Origin: Aquitalea sp. | GTDB lineage: Bacteria; Pseudomonadota; Gammaproteobacteria; Burkholderiales; Chromobacteriaceae | Assembly (NCBI GenBank): GCA_019232735.1 | Contig: JAFANL010000036.1 | Span: forward strand, 1 to 12,403 | Length of the DNA stretch: 12,403 nucleotides | Direction of reading: 5' to 3' | Shown: one piece after another, positions 1 through 6,066 of the stretch | Layout: the number at the start of each line of letters is the position of its first letter | Numbering within the stretch: position 1 is the stretch's first letter | Made by a program: the position numbers and the translations under genes | The notes under the pieces: generated by a model | What the model saw: the letters and a program-made list of their open reading frames with translations, nothing else | The model's database searches: none | Told to the model about the DNA's origin: nothing

Positions 1-552
1 CCGGCCAAGAAAGCCAAGAAAGTAAAGGCTAAGAAGGACGCTTCCGCTCAGAAAGCCCAAGCTGCTGACGCTTCCGCTCCGGCCAAGAAGGCTCACAAAA
101 AGCACGCTAAAAAGCACGCTGCCAAGAAAGTAGACGCTTCCGCTCAGAAAGCCCAAGCCGCTGCTTCCGCTGCTGACGCTTCCGCTCCGGCCAAAAAGCA
201 CGCTGCCAAAAAGCACCACGCTAAAAAGCACGCTGCCAAGAAAGCAGACGCTTCCGCTCAGAAAGCCCAAGCTGCTGCCTCCGCTGCTGACGCTTCCGCT
301 CCGGCCAAGAAAGCTCACAAAAAGCACGCTAAAAAGCACGCTGCCAAGAAAGTAGACGCTTCCGCTCAGAAAGCTCAAGCCGCTGCTTCCGCCGCTGACG
401 CTTCCGCTCCGGCCAAAAAGCACGCAGCCAAAAAGCACCACGCTAAAAAGCACGCTGCCAAGAAAGCAGACGCTTCCGCTCAGAAAGCCCAAGCTGCTGA
501 AGCTTCCGCTCCGGCAAAGAAGGCTAAAAAAGCCGCTTCCGCTGCCAAGTAA
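1..552 (+). CDS. Lys/Ala/His-rich tandem-repeat protein, histone H1-like (5' partial)
   Basis: The frame beginning at base 1 is open to the TAA at 550-552, giving 183 residues with no start codon in the window, so the N-terminus lies to the left. The composition is almost only Lys, Ala, His, Ser, Asp, Gln and Pro. Short acidic/polar linkers (DASAQKAQAA, then ASAADASAPA) alternate with basic blocks such as KKHAAKKHHAKKHAAKK. Such Lys/Ala/Pro tails resemble histone H1-like and AlgP-like bacterial proteins, which bind DNA non-specifically. The many histidines are less usual and could bind metal or make the charge pH-dependent. No folded domain or membrane segment is visible in this part. A strong hairpin follows at 599-620. 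Nucleic-acid binding is inferred from composition only; the missing N-terminus could carry a signal peptide, which would make it an envelope protein instead. Confidence 0.8.
   Translation, partial: PAKKAKKVKAKKDASAQKAQAADASAPAKKAHKKHAKKHAAKKVDASAQKAQAAASAADASAPAKKHAAKKHHAKKHAAKKADASAQKAQAAASAADASAPAKKAHKKHAKKHAAKKVDASAQKAQAAASAADASAPAKKHAAKKHHAKKHAAKKADASAQKAQAAEASAPAKKAKKAASAAK
37..552 (+). repeat. Five-unit in-frame tandem repeat with 222-bp higher-order period
   Basis: The motif encoding DASAQKAQA starts at 37, 133, 247, 355 and 469, with spacings of 96, 114, 108 and 114 bases. Two unit types alternate: one carries KKAHKKHAKKHAAKKV, the other KKHAAKKHHAKKHAAKKA. Together they make a 222-bp (74-residue) super-repeat. 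The copy at 133-354 and the copy from 355 are nearly identical, with a few synonymous changes. The first and last units lack four residues of the linker. This is coding repeat structure, not a CRISPR array. Confidence 0.9.
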
Positions 553-598
553 TCGGCATGGAATCAACAGCTGACTCCGGTTGGCTGTAGTGTTACCT

Positions 599-620
599 TC
601 GGGGCGCTTCGGCGCCCCGA
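599..620 (+). terminator. UUCG-loop hairpin terminator of the repeat-protein gene
   Basis: The arms 599-607 and 612-620 form a perfect 9-bp GC-rich stem closed by the tetraloop TTCG (608-611). It lies 46 bases after the stop of the repeat-protein gene and before the protease start. The T-run is weak (TT at 621-622), so termination strength is uncertain. The hairpin rules out a longer protease reading from TTG at 581. Confidence 0.75.
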
Positions 621-637
621 TTGCATTGGAAACCGCT

Positions 638-1447
638 ATGCTACGCCACTTCCTGCTGTGCCTGTCTCTCATCCTGGCGCCACATCTGGCACAGGCCAAA
701 CCGACTGCCGAACAGATGATCCTGTTCTTTGGCAAGGACGACCGCGTCAAGACCGATCCCGATAGCCCGCAATGGCAGCCGGTCGGCCAGCTCGAGACCC
801 GTAGCCATCTGCTTTGCACGGCCACCCTGGTGGCCGAGGATGTCGTGGTCACCGCCGGGCATTGCTTTATCAACAAGCACGGTCGCTTCGACCCCGCCAT
901 CACGTTTACTGTTGGTCTTGCTGGTCGCGAGTTTTCCGAACAAAGCGGCATCCGCAGCGTGCAAGTGGACAAAACCTTTCTGGCCGGGCTGGAACACCGC
1001 CCTGACGGCACCTATATCCCCAAGAAAATCGCTGGCCGCGACTTTGCCTTTGTCCGCCTGAGCCAGCCACTGGGACGCAGCCGCGGCACCATTGCCGTTT
1101 TTCCCGGCAACAGTGCCCAACTCCAGCAACAATTACAGGCCATCAACTGGAAGGTCACCAATGGTGGCTACCCACTGGACGATCTGAGCCATCTGCTGGT
1201 GCACACTAACTGCCAGGCGACCGGCCTCTTGGCCGATGGGCGCCTGACCCACCGCTGTGACACGCTGGAAGGCAATAGCGGCTCGCCCATCCTGGCCCGG
1301 ATCAACGGCCGCATGGTGCTGGTCGGCATCCAGAGTTCCGCCCCCAGCGCTGCCCGCCGCCGCAAGGAGGACAATATGGCGCTCTCCAGCCCGGTGTTCT
1401 ACCAGCAGTTGCAGCAATTCATCCAGCAAGGCCGCAGCCAGAAATGA
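638..1447 (+). CDS. Exported trypsin-like (chymotrypsin-fold) serine protease
   Basis: This is a 269-residue protein with a clear Sec signal peptide: a short basic start, a Leu-rich core, and a predicted cut after the AQA at residues 18-20. The chymotrypsin-fold triad is visible: His75 in TAGHC, Asp135 in RDFAFVRL and Ser214 in GNSGSP. Cys60 with Cys76, and Cys192 with Cys207, are spaced as the usual disulfides, consistent with a periplasmic or secreted location. Substrate specificity cannot be read from the sequence. I chose ATG 638 over the in-frame TTG 581 because the earlier start would run through the terminator hairpin and bury the signal peptide; a weak GGAA lies six bases before the ATG. 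It stands as a single gene between two terminators and converges on rph. The catalytic class is secure, the physiological role is unknown. Confidence 0.88.
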   Translation: MLRHFLLCLSLILAPHLAQAKPTAEQMILFFGKDDRVKTDPDSPQWQPVGQLETRSHLLCTATLVAEDVVVTAGHCFINKHGRFDPAITFTVGLAGREFSEQSGIRSVQVDKTFLAGLEHRPDGTYIPKKIAGRDFAFVRLSQPLGRSRGTIAVFPGNSAQLQQQLQAINWKVTNGGYPLDDLSHLLVHTNCQATGLLADGRLTHRCDTLEGNSGSPILARINGRMVLVGIQSSAPSAARRRKEDNMALSSPVFYQQLQQFIQQGRSQK

Positions 1448-1449
1448 CA

Positions 1450-1469
1450 ACAGGGGCCGCAGCCCCTGT
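1450..1469. terminator. Bidirectional terminator between protease gene and rph
   Basis: The arms 1450-1457 and 1462-1469 (ACAGGGGC / GCCCCTGT) pair perfectly around the loop CGCA. The hairpin lies 3 bases past the protease stop and about 30 bases past the rph stop on the other strand, between two converging genes. T-runs are short on both sides. Confidence 0.65.
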
Positions 1470-1500
1470 GTTACCTGACATTGCCCAACTCAGCCTGAGA

Positions 1501-2217
1501 TCACAGGCCCAGTGCCTGCCGTTGCAAGCGGATCAGTTCGGCAATGCCCTGCTTGGCCAGCTGCATCATGCTGGCCATTTCCTCGGCGCTGAACGGCTCG
1601 CCCTCCGCCGTTCCCTGCACTTCGACAAAGCGCCCATTGCCGGTCATCACCACATTCATGTCGGTTTCGCAGTCGGAATCTTCCAGATAATCCAGATCCA
1701 GAACCACCTCTCCCTGATGGATGCCTACCGAAATGGCGGCCACAAAATCACGCAGCGGGCTTTGAGTCAGCTTGCCCTGGGCAATCAGGCCGCTGATGGC
1801 ATCGTGCAGGGCCACAAAGGCACCGGTAATGCTGGCAGTACGGGTACCACCATCCGCCTGGATGACATCACAGTCGATCTGGATCTGGCGCTCGCCCAGT
1901 TTCTCCATGTCCACCACGGCGCGCAGCGAGCGGCCGATCAGACGCTGGATTTCCTGGGTGCGGCCACTTTGCTTGCCAGCGGCAGATTCACGCCGCATGC
2001 GGCTACCGGTGGAGCGCGGCAGCATGCCGTACTCTGCCGTCACCCAGCCCTTGCCCTTGCCCTTGAGAAAGCCGGGTACCGATTCATCCACGCTGGCAGT
2101 ACAAATGACTTTAGTATCGCCAAACTCCACCAGCACCGAACCTTCGGCATGCTTGGTGTAATGACGGGTCAGGCGGATGTCGCGCAGCGCATCGCTATTT
2201 CTTTGTGAAGGTCGCAT
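1501..2217 (-). CDS. rph: Ribonuclease PH
   Basis: The 238-residue protein has the standard length of RNase PH, a phosphorolytic 3'-5' exoribonuclease that trims tRNA precursors and other RNA 3' ends in the cytoplasm, releasing nucleoside diphosphates. It begins with the family start MRPSQRNSDALR. An Arg-rich stretch lies at residues 73-99. The phosphate-site segment GGTRTAS is at 123-129, and the catalytic acidic pair Asp180 and Asp186 sits in EDSDCETDMN, followed by FVEVQGTAEG. No key residue is missing, unlike the frameshifted rph of E. coli K-12. GGAA lies about seven bases before the ATG. It is the last gene of the minus-strand kinase-phosphatase-rph series, but a 13-bp perfect hairpin and 149 bases separate it from the phosphatase gene, so it may have its own expression control. 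The gene for RdgB, often next to rph in proteobacteria, is not here. Confidence 0.97.
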   Translation of the reverse strand: MRPSQRNSDALRDIRLTRHYTKHAEGSVLVEFGDTKVICTASVDESVPGFLKGKGKGWVTAEYGMLPRSTGSRMRRESAAGKQSGRTQEIQRLIGRSLRAVVDMEKLGERQIQIDCDVIQADGGTRTASITGAFVALHDAISGLIAQGKLTQSPLRDFVAAISVGIHQGEVVLDLDYLEDSDCETDMNVVMTGNGRFVEVQGTAEGEPFSAEEMASMMQLAKQGIAELIRLQRQALGL

Positions 2218-2239
2218 CTTGATTTCCAGAATAATGGCA

Positions 2240-2279
2240 AGGTCTGTCGCAGCCAGGCCATGGCGACTGCGACAGACCT
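2240..2279. repeat. Perfect 13-bp inverted repeat between phosphatase gene and rph
   Basis: The arms 2240-2252 (AGGTCTGTCGCAG) and 2267-2279 (CTGCGACAGACCT) are exact reverse complements, separated by 14 bases that contain the small palindrome GCCATGGC. It lies 22 bases upstream of the rph ATG. As minus-strand RNA it would be a stable hairpin, but no good T-run follows, so it could be an attenuator, an mRNA-stabilising stem or a processing site instead of a simple terminator. Confidence 0.7.
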
Positions 2280-2366
2280 AAGCATGGGTGCTGCCTCGCG
2301 GGCAACACGGTAGAACCGAAGCCGGTCGATCAAGCCTGGCAGGGTATCAGAAAACAGGCAGGCGGA

Positions 2367-3269
2367 TCACCTGCCATCCTGGCCCGGCTTGCCGGAAGGC
2401 GCCGCTACCCGGCTGGCGAGAATTTCCTGATGCATCAGTTCCAGATTGGGGTCCAGAATCACCCGCCCGGAATGACGCGGCGGCGTCACGACCGTATCCA
2501 GCGCATCGGCACGGCCAGCGACTTCGGCAGCATCATCCAGCAGGGTAATGGCCACGGCGGACAGATTGTCGCCACTGCTGCCGGCGCGGCGCTCCGCCAC
2601 ATTCATCAACGCCGGCATGACCTGCCCCACCGAACGGCCAATGAACACCTTTTCCATTTCGCTGTCACTGATCTGCGACCACAGGCCATCCGAGCACAGC
2701 ACAATCGAAACGCCGGCTTGCAATGTCTGTTTCTCACCGATATCGATATCGGGATCGCTGGTGGCCCCCAGACAGTTGTAGATCTTGTTGCGATCCGGAT
2801 GGGTGCGCGCCCCTTCTTCGGTCAGCTTGCCCTGATCGATCAGGCGTTGTACCTGGGAATGATCACGCGAACGCAGCCGCATGCCCTGCTTGTCCAGCAA
2901 GTACAGCCGCGAATCGCCGACATGGCACCAAGACAGCATGCCCTGCTGGATAATGGCGGCCACGACGGTGGTACTGGGGATTTCCGGCAAGCGCTGATCC
3001 GCGGCATAGTCCAAGATGGCCTGATGTGTGGAGCTTATGGCATTGACCAGGAAACGGTTGGGATGCGACAAGCCCGGCGTGGCCTGTTGATAGAACAGCT
3101 CGCTCATCAGATCGATGGTGATCTGTGCCGCCACTTCACCTTGCAGATGGCCACCCATGCCATCGGCCACGACCAGCATCACGGCTTCGCGCGAGTGGGC
3201 AATCACCTGCCGGTCCTGATTGTAAGAGCGGCCGCCAATCCGGCTTTCCTGAAAAAAGGATAGTTTCAT
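2367..3269 (-). CDS. PP2C-family Ser/Thr protein phosphatase
   Basis: A 300-residue soluble PP2C (PPM) phosphatase, which removes phosphate from Ser/Thr residues using two metal ions. The family motifs occur in order: NQD (17-19), VADGMGGH (34-41, with metal ligand Asp36), GDSRLYL (118-124), SDGLW (193-197) and GDNLSAVAI (233-241). The catalytic domain ends near residue 245. A tail of about 55 residues, without membrane segment or signal peptide, resembles the short tails of Stp/PppA-like enzymes. Only 10 bases separate it from the upstream kinase stop, and GGAG lies directly after that stop, so the two are very likely co-transcribed and translationally coupled. The pair should form a reversible phosphorylation switch. 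The targets cannot be named; the classical T6SS PppA/PpkA setting is absent since no T6SS gene is in view. Confidence 0.93.
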   Translation of the reverse strand: MKLSFFQESRIGGRSYNQDRQVIAHSREAVMLVVADGMGGHLQGEVAAQITIDLMSELFYQQATPGLSHPNRFLVNAISSTHQAILDYAADQRLPEIPSTTVVAAIIQQGMLSWCHVGDSRLYLLDKQGMRLRSRDHSQVQRLIDQGKLTEEGARTHPDRNKIYNCLGATSDPDIDIGEKQTLQAGVSIVLCSDGLWSQISDSEMEKVFIGRSVGQVMPALMNVAERRAGSSGDNLSAVAITLLDDAAEVAGRADALDTVVTPPRHSGRVILDPNLELMHQEILASRVAAPSGKPGQDGR

Positions 3270-3279
3270 CTCGGGCTCC

Positions 3280-4248
3280 TCAGGATGAACGGCCGCTGGT
3301 CAGGCCCTTGATCCATCCAACCAGCCGCTTGGCTGCCAGGCTTGACTCCGGCATCGGCTCAGGCTCGCTGTAATCCACCTCGAGCAGGCATTTCTGGATG
3401 GTCATCACGCTGGGCGGTCGCGCATCAGGCAGCAGACTCAGGCATTGATCCGTCAATTCGAGTAACTCTCTGGAGTAATAGTGGCGAAACAGCTTGCTGG
3501 CAGGCTGCAGCTTGTCGGCCTGGCTACGCTCCTGCGCATTCTGCGGCGTATTGCCCCCCATGCAGACATACAGGCAGGCGCCAATGGCGTAGATATCGGT
3601 CCATGGCCCCAGCGGCTGGTCCTTTTCATACTGCTCGGGAGCCGCAAAGCCAGGGGTGTACATGGAGGCAAAATGCTTGTCGCGCCGTGACAGTGTCTGA
3701 CGTGCAGCACCAAAATCCAGCAACAAGGGGTGCCCACCGCGACGCAGATAGATATTGGCAGGCTTGATATCCAGATGCAGCAAGCGATGCAGATGCACCT
3801 CACGCAGGCCGGACAACAGCGCGGCAAACCATTTGCGCAGCCGGCGCTCCTCGATACGGCCCCCGGCGACCTCCAGCTCCCGTCCCAGCGAGCGGCCGTC
3901 GGCATACTCCATCACCATGTAAACCGTCTGGTTCGCCCGGAAGAAGTTGCTCACATGAACGACATTGTTATGGCTGATGCCGGCAAGGATGCGACCTTCT
4001 TCAAAGAAGCACTTCAGGCCCAGATTGAAGGCATCACGGTCCAATGCATGTGGTACCGTCACCATGCCCTCTTCATCCCGCTGCGCCAGGTTGCGCGGCA
4101 GATATTCCTTGATGGCATATTTACGATCCGCGTCATCCAGCGCCAGATAAACCACGCTGAATCCCCCCACGGATAATTGGCGGACAATGGTGTACTCCGC
4201 CAGGCGATAGCCTACCGGCAAGGCAGTCAATTGGCTGGATTGAGTCAT
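3280..4248 (-). CDS. Hanks-type Ser/Thr protein kinase, soluble, non-RD
   Basis: A 322-residue eukaryotic-like protein kinase that transfers phosphate from ATP to Ser/Thr. Subdomains seen: a nucleotide loop in LSVGGFSVVY (25-34) where Ser replaces the first and third glycines, Lys47 in AIKEYLP, a C-helix with Glu83/Glu84, the catalytic loop HLDIKPAN (158-165) with Asp160, DFG at 178-180, and APE at 203-205. The residue before the catalytic Asp is Leu, so it is a non-RD kinase and may not need activation-loop phosphorylation. No transmembrane helix and no sensor domain follow. The last 25 residues have a basic amphipathic look and might touch membrane or a partner. It is the first gene of the minus-strand series, divergent from yicC, with its phosphatase 10 bases downstream. 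No strong ribosome site precedes the ATG at 4248. Confidence 0.92.
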   Translation of the reverse strand: MTQSSQLTALPVGYRLAEYTIVRQLSVGGFSVVYLALDDADRKYAIKEYLPRNLAQRDEEGMVTVPHALDRDAFNLGLKCFFEEGRILAGISHNNVVHVSNFFRANQTVYMVMEYADGRSLGRELEVAGGRIEERRLRKWFAALLSGLREVHLHRLLHLDIKPANIYLRRGGHPLLLDFGAARQTLSRRDKHFASMYTPGFAAPEQYEKDQPLGPWTDIYAIGACLYVCMGGNTPQNAQERSQADKLQPASKLFRHYYSRELLELTDQCLSLLPDARPPSVMTIQKCLLEVDYSEPEPMPESSLAAKRLVGWIKGLTSGRSS

Positions 4249-4275
4249 GACATGTCAGTTGCTATAGTGTTCGTT

Positions 4276-4309
4276 GGCCCGGAATTGAGCTACAACCGCA
4301 ATTCGGGCC
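4276..4309. promoter_or_regulatory. Inverted repeat in the divergent kinase/yicC intergenic region
   Basis: GGCCCGGAATTG (4276-4287) and CAATTCGGGCC (4299-4309) are inverted repeats of 11 bp with a single bulged G, separated by 11 bases. The 99-base gap holds the start signals of both divergent genes. TATATT at 4315-4320 could be a -10 box for yicC, but I find no convincing -35 for it. The dyad could be a shared operator or the transcribed leader of the kinase gene. Confidence 0.4.
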
Positions 4310-4347
4310 CTGTGTATATTGTCTGAAATCATCATAGAGGCCCCACA

Positions 4348-5214
4348 ATGATTCTAAGTATGACAGGCTTTGCCTCCATCAGCAGAGACTTTCCCGGCGG
4401 TTTGCTCAGCCTGGAAGTCCGTGCCGTCAACCACCGCTATCTGGATGTCCAGATGCGCCTGCCGGAAGAGCTGCGCATCATCGAGGCACAACTGCGTGAG
4501 ATGGTGTCATCTCGCGTCACACGTGGCAAGCTCGAGTGCCGCGTCGGGCTCAATCAACTGGAGTCGGACAATACCGGTCTGGAACTGAATACGGACTTCC
4601 TGGGCAAACTGCTGCACGTTGCCACCGAAGTGGAAAAACACGCCCCGCAGGCCAAAGGCCTGTCGGTTGGGGAGCTGCTGCGCTGGCCCGGCATCCTGAA
4701 AACCAATGCCTTGCAGCCGGAAGTATTACAGCAGCTCTGTCTGCAAAGCCTGGCCACGGCACTGGAAGACTTCAATGCCTCCCGTGGCCGCGAAGGTGAA
4801 AAACTCAAGCAAATCCTGCTGGATCGGGTCAGCTCGATGGAAACCATCATCACCGGCATCAAGCCCAAATTGCCGCTGATTCTGGAAGCCTATATGAACA
4901 AGTTGTCCAGTCGCCTGCAAGAAGCACTGGGCAATGTGGAAGACGATCGCATCAAGCAGGAATTCGCCCTGTTCGCACAGAAGATCGACGTTGACGAAGA
5001 ACTGTCACGCCTCACCACCCATCTGAGCGAAGTCAAACGCATTCTCAAAACCGGTGGCCAGACCGGCAAACGGCTGGACTTCCTGATGCAGGAACTCAAC
5101 CGCGAAGCCAATACCCTGGGTTCGAAATCTGTCTCCACAGAAACCACCCAGGCCTCGGTCGAGCTCAAGGTATTGATCGAGCAAATGCGCGAGCAGATTC
5201 AAAATATCGAATAA
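4348..5214 (+). CDS. yicC: YicC-family endoribonuclease
   Basis: A 288-residue cytoplasmic protein of the YicC family. It has the typical start MILSMTGFAS, the segment EVRAVNHRYLDVQMRLPEEL (residues 23-42) of the N-terminal YicC domain, and the C-terminal DUF1732 domain ending in the signature NREANTLGSKS (251-261) plus a helix. Work on E. coli YicC indicates an endoribonuclease acting on small RNAs. Length matches the family. AGAGG is seven bases before ATG 4348. It is monocistronic here: a good terminator follows at 5244, and gmk and rpoZ, which often follow yicC in proteobacteria, are absent. It is divergent from the kinase-phosphatase-rph cluster, so a second RNA-processing enzyme sits next to that switch. 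Confidence 0.95.
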   Translation: MILSMTGFASISRDFPGGLLSLEVRAVNHRYLDVQMRLPEELRIIEAQLREMVSSRVTRGKLECRVGLNQLESDNTGLELNTDFLGKLLHVATEVEKHAPQAKGLSVGELLRWPGILKTNALQPEVLQQLCLQSLATALEDFNASRGREGEKLKQILLDRVSSMETIITGIKPKLPLILEAYMNKLSSRLQEALGNVEDDRIKQEFALFAQKIDVDEELSRLTTHLSEVKRILKTGGQTGKRLDFLMQELNREANTLGSKSVSTETTQASVELKVLIEQMREQIQNIE

Positions 5215-5243
5215 ACGTTCATACCGTGGCACCGAACCAACAC

Positions 5244-5266
5244 AAGCCCCGCCAGCCGGGGCTTTA
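5244..5266 (+). terminator. Rho-independent terminator of yicC
   Basis: AAGCCCCG (5244-5251) pairs with CGGGGCTT (5257-5264) around the loop CCAGC, followed by TTTATT from 5263. It lies 29 bases after the yicC stop. Confidence 0.85.
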
Positions 5267-5513
5267 TTCATGACATGACTGCAATCCATCACCTTATGGC
5301 AAAACGCCATATTATCAACTGTCATTCCGCGGCATTTCCCGCATGCACACCGTATTGGGCAGGAAATTGAAATAAAACTCTTGTCCTTAAGCGGCTTACG
5401 TGAACTTACGGATGCATATTGGCAGGTATTGCCAGTAGTATTCGAACTGGCTATCAAACAAATATTGAATTGATACCTCGCTATTCCGCAGTTGCTTGCT
5501 TCAAAATGTGCCC

Positions 5514-5531
5514 AGCGTACTTGAGTACGCT
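5514..5531. promoter_or_regulatory. Perfect 8-bp-arm dyad, operator-like
   Basis: AGCGTACT (5514-5521) and AGTACGCT (5524-5531) are exact inverted repeats around TG. The 18-base dyad lies about 70 bases upstream of the GTG at 5603. Its size suits a dimeric repressor site, and its 2-base loop is too short for an RNA hairpin without opening the centre. The binding protein is unknown. Confidence 0.4.
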
Positions 5532-5602
5532 ATTACTGTAGGGCATCACCGCAGCACCGTTTATCAGACAGTTCCATATCCCCCTACCAGACAGAGGTTG
5601 CG

Positions 5603-5815
5603 GTGTCACTCGGTAAAACCCTTTCCATCTGTGTTTTGCTAGCCAGCGCCACGCACATTCAGGCCGCTGATTACAAATCCATGCGCGCAGAAATACGGCA
5701 AGAATTAAAACAAGATGGCGGAAAGGCTTTCCGGGTACTGCACTGGCCACGACCATGCCAAGGCAGGCCAGGACGCAGAACATTCAGAGGCTGGAGATGG
5801 TGTGTCGGCGGCTGA
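5603..5815 (+). pseudogene. Small exported ORF, probably frameshifted or truncated
   Basis: GTG 5603 is preceded by AGAGG at a spacing of five bases. The first 22 residues read as a good Sec signal peptide: SLGK, the hydrophobic core TLSICVLLAS, then a cut near THIQA-AD. A hydrophilic start of a mature domain follows (DYKSMRAEIRQELKQDGG). After about residue 42 the frame turns into Arg/Trp/Pro/Cys-rich sequence of the kind seen in shadow frames and stops at 5815. The two other plus-strand frames stay open to 5838 and 5861, and one has more natural composition, so a single frameshift near 5725-5735 may have broken a longer small secreted protein. I do not recognise the family. It could also be an intact 70-residue orphan, or no gene at all. 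Confidence 0.35.
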
Positions 5816-5945
5816 TATTCAGCCTTCAGGCAGGGTAGCCGGATATCGGCCGGACGCCTGAGCAATAAGCTGCACGGACGGTTACCTGCCATCGCCTCCA
5901 CTGATACCGACAAATGGGCAGGACAGCGGTAGATCAGATCTTCCT

Positions 5946-5966
5946 TTGCATATTTTTACCATGCAA
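5946..5966. promoter_or_regulatory. TTGCAT-N9-ATGCAA dyad upstream of the lipoprotein gene
   Basis: TTGCAT (5946-5951) and ATGCAA (5961-5966) are perfect 6-bp inverted repeats with an AT-rich 9-base spacer, 100 bases before the lipoprotein ATG. It could be a regulator binding site; the short arms make chance occurrence possible. Confidence 0.25.
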
Positions 5967-6066
5967 CAATCCTTCTATCCAGGTGGGTAGTGGGTAAAAT
6001 TCCTGCACTGTAACCACACCGCTGCGCCGGTCGAAAACCGCTACCGGCCAGACACTTCACTGCTCG

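Larger units (their letters stand above)
5267..6066. other. 800-base gene-poor stretch with small dyads and one doubtful ORF
   Basis: No convincing full-length gene is seen here. The first part (to about 5580) is AT-richer than the flanks and shows small inverted repeats: TATGGC/GCCATA (5295-5311), TGGCA/TGCCA (5420-5434) and the stronger dyad at 5514-5531. A probable small exported ORF starts at 5603 and seems broken. The later part holds the dyad TTGCAT-N9-ATGCAA (5946-5966) and GCCGGT/ACCGGC (6026-6048) upstream of the lipoprotein gene. The minus-strand ORF at 5481-5783 has unlikely composition and overlaps these elements. The stretch may be decayed coding DNA plus regulatory sequence; no transposase remnant is recognisable. 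Confidence 0.5.

Noticed and set aside
37..552. Regular repeats that could be taken for a CRISPR array or non-coding satellite
   Set aside because: The units are in-frame, adjacent without unique spacers, and encode a continuous Lys/Ala/His-rich protein ending in a stop codon.
581..637. Longer protease reading frame starting at TTG 581
   Set aside because: It runs through the UUCG terminator hairpin (599-620) and places 19 residues in front of a clear signal peptide; ATG 638 is the natural start.
1444..2208. Long plus-strand ORF of 254 codons
   Set aside because: It is antisense to rph, whose motifs are complete; its composition (His, Gln, Ala-rich) is typical of a shadow frame.
2283..2366. 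Imperfect hairpin near GTGCTGCC/GGGCAACAC as phosphatase terminator
   Set aside because: The stem has a mismatch and no T-run; the 13-bp hairpin at 2240-2279 is far stronger.
2430..3263. Long plus-strand ORF of 277 codons
   Set aside because: Antisense to the PP2C gene with all catalytic motifs; no family resemblance and no ribosome site.
5481..5783. Minus-strand ORF of 100 codons with hydrophobic N-terminus
   Set aside because: Arg/Trp/Cys-rich later part, no ribosome site, overlaps the dyad and the plus-strand signal-peptide ORF; probably chance.
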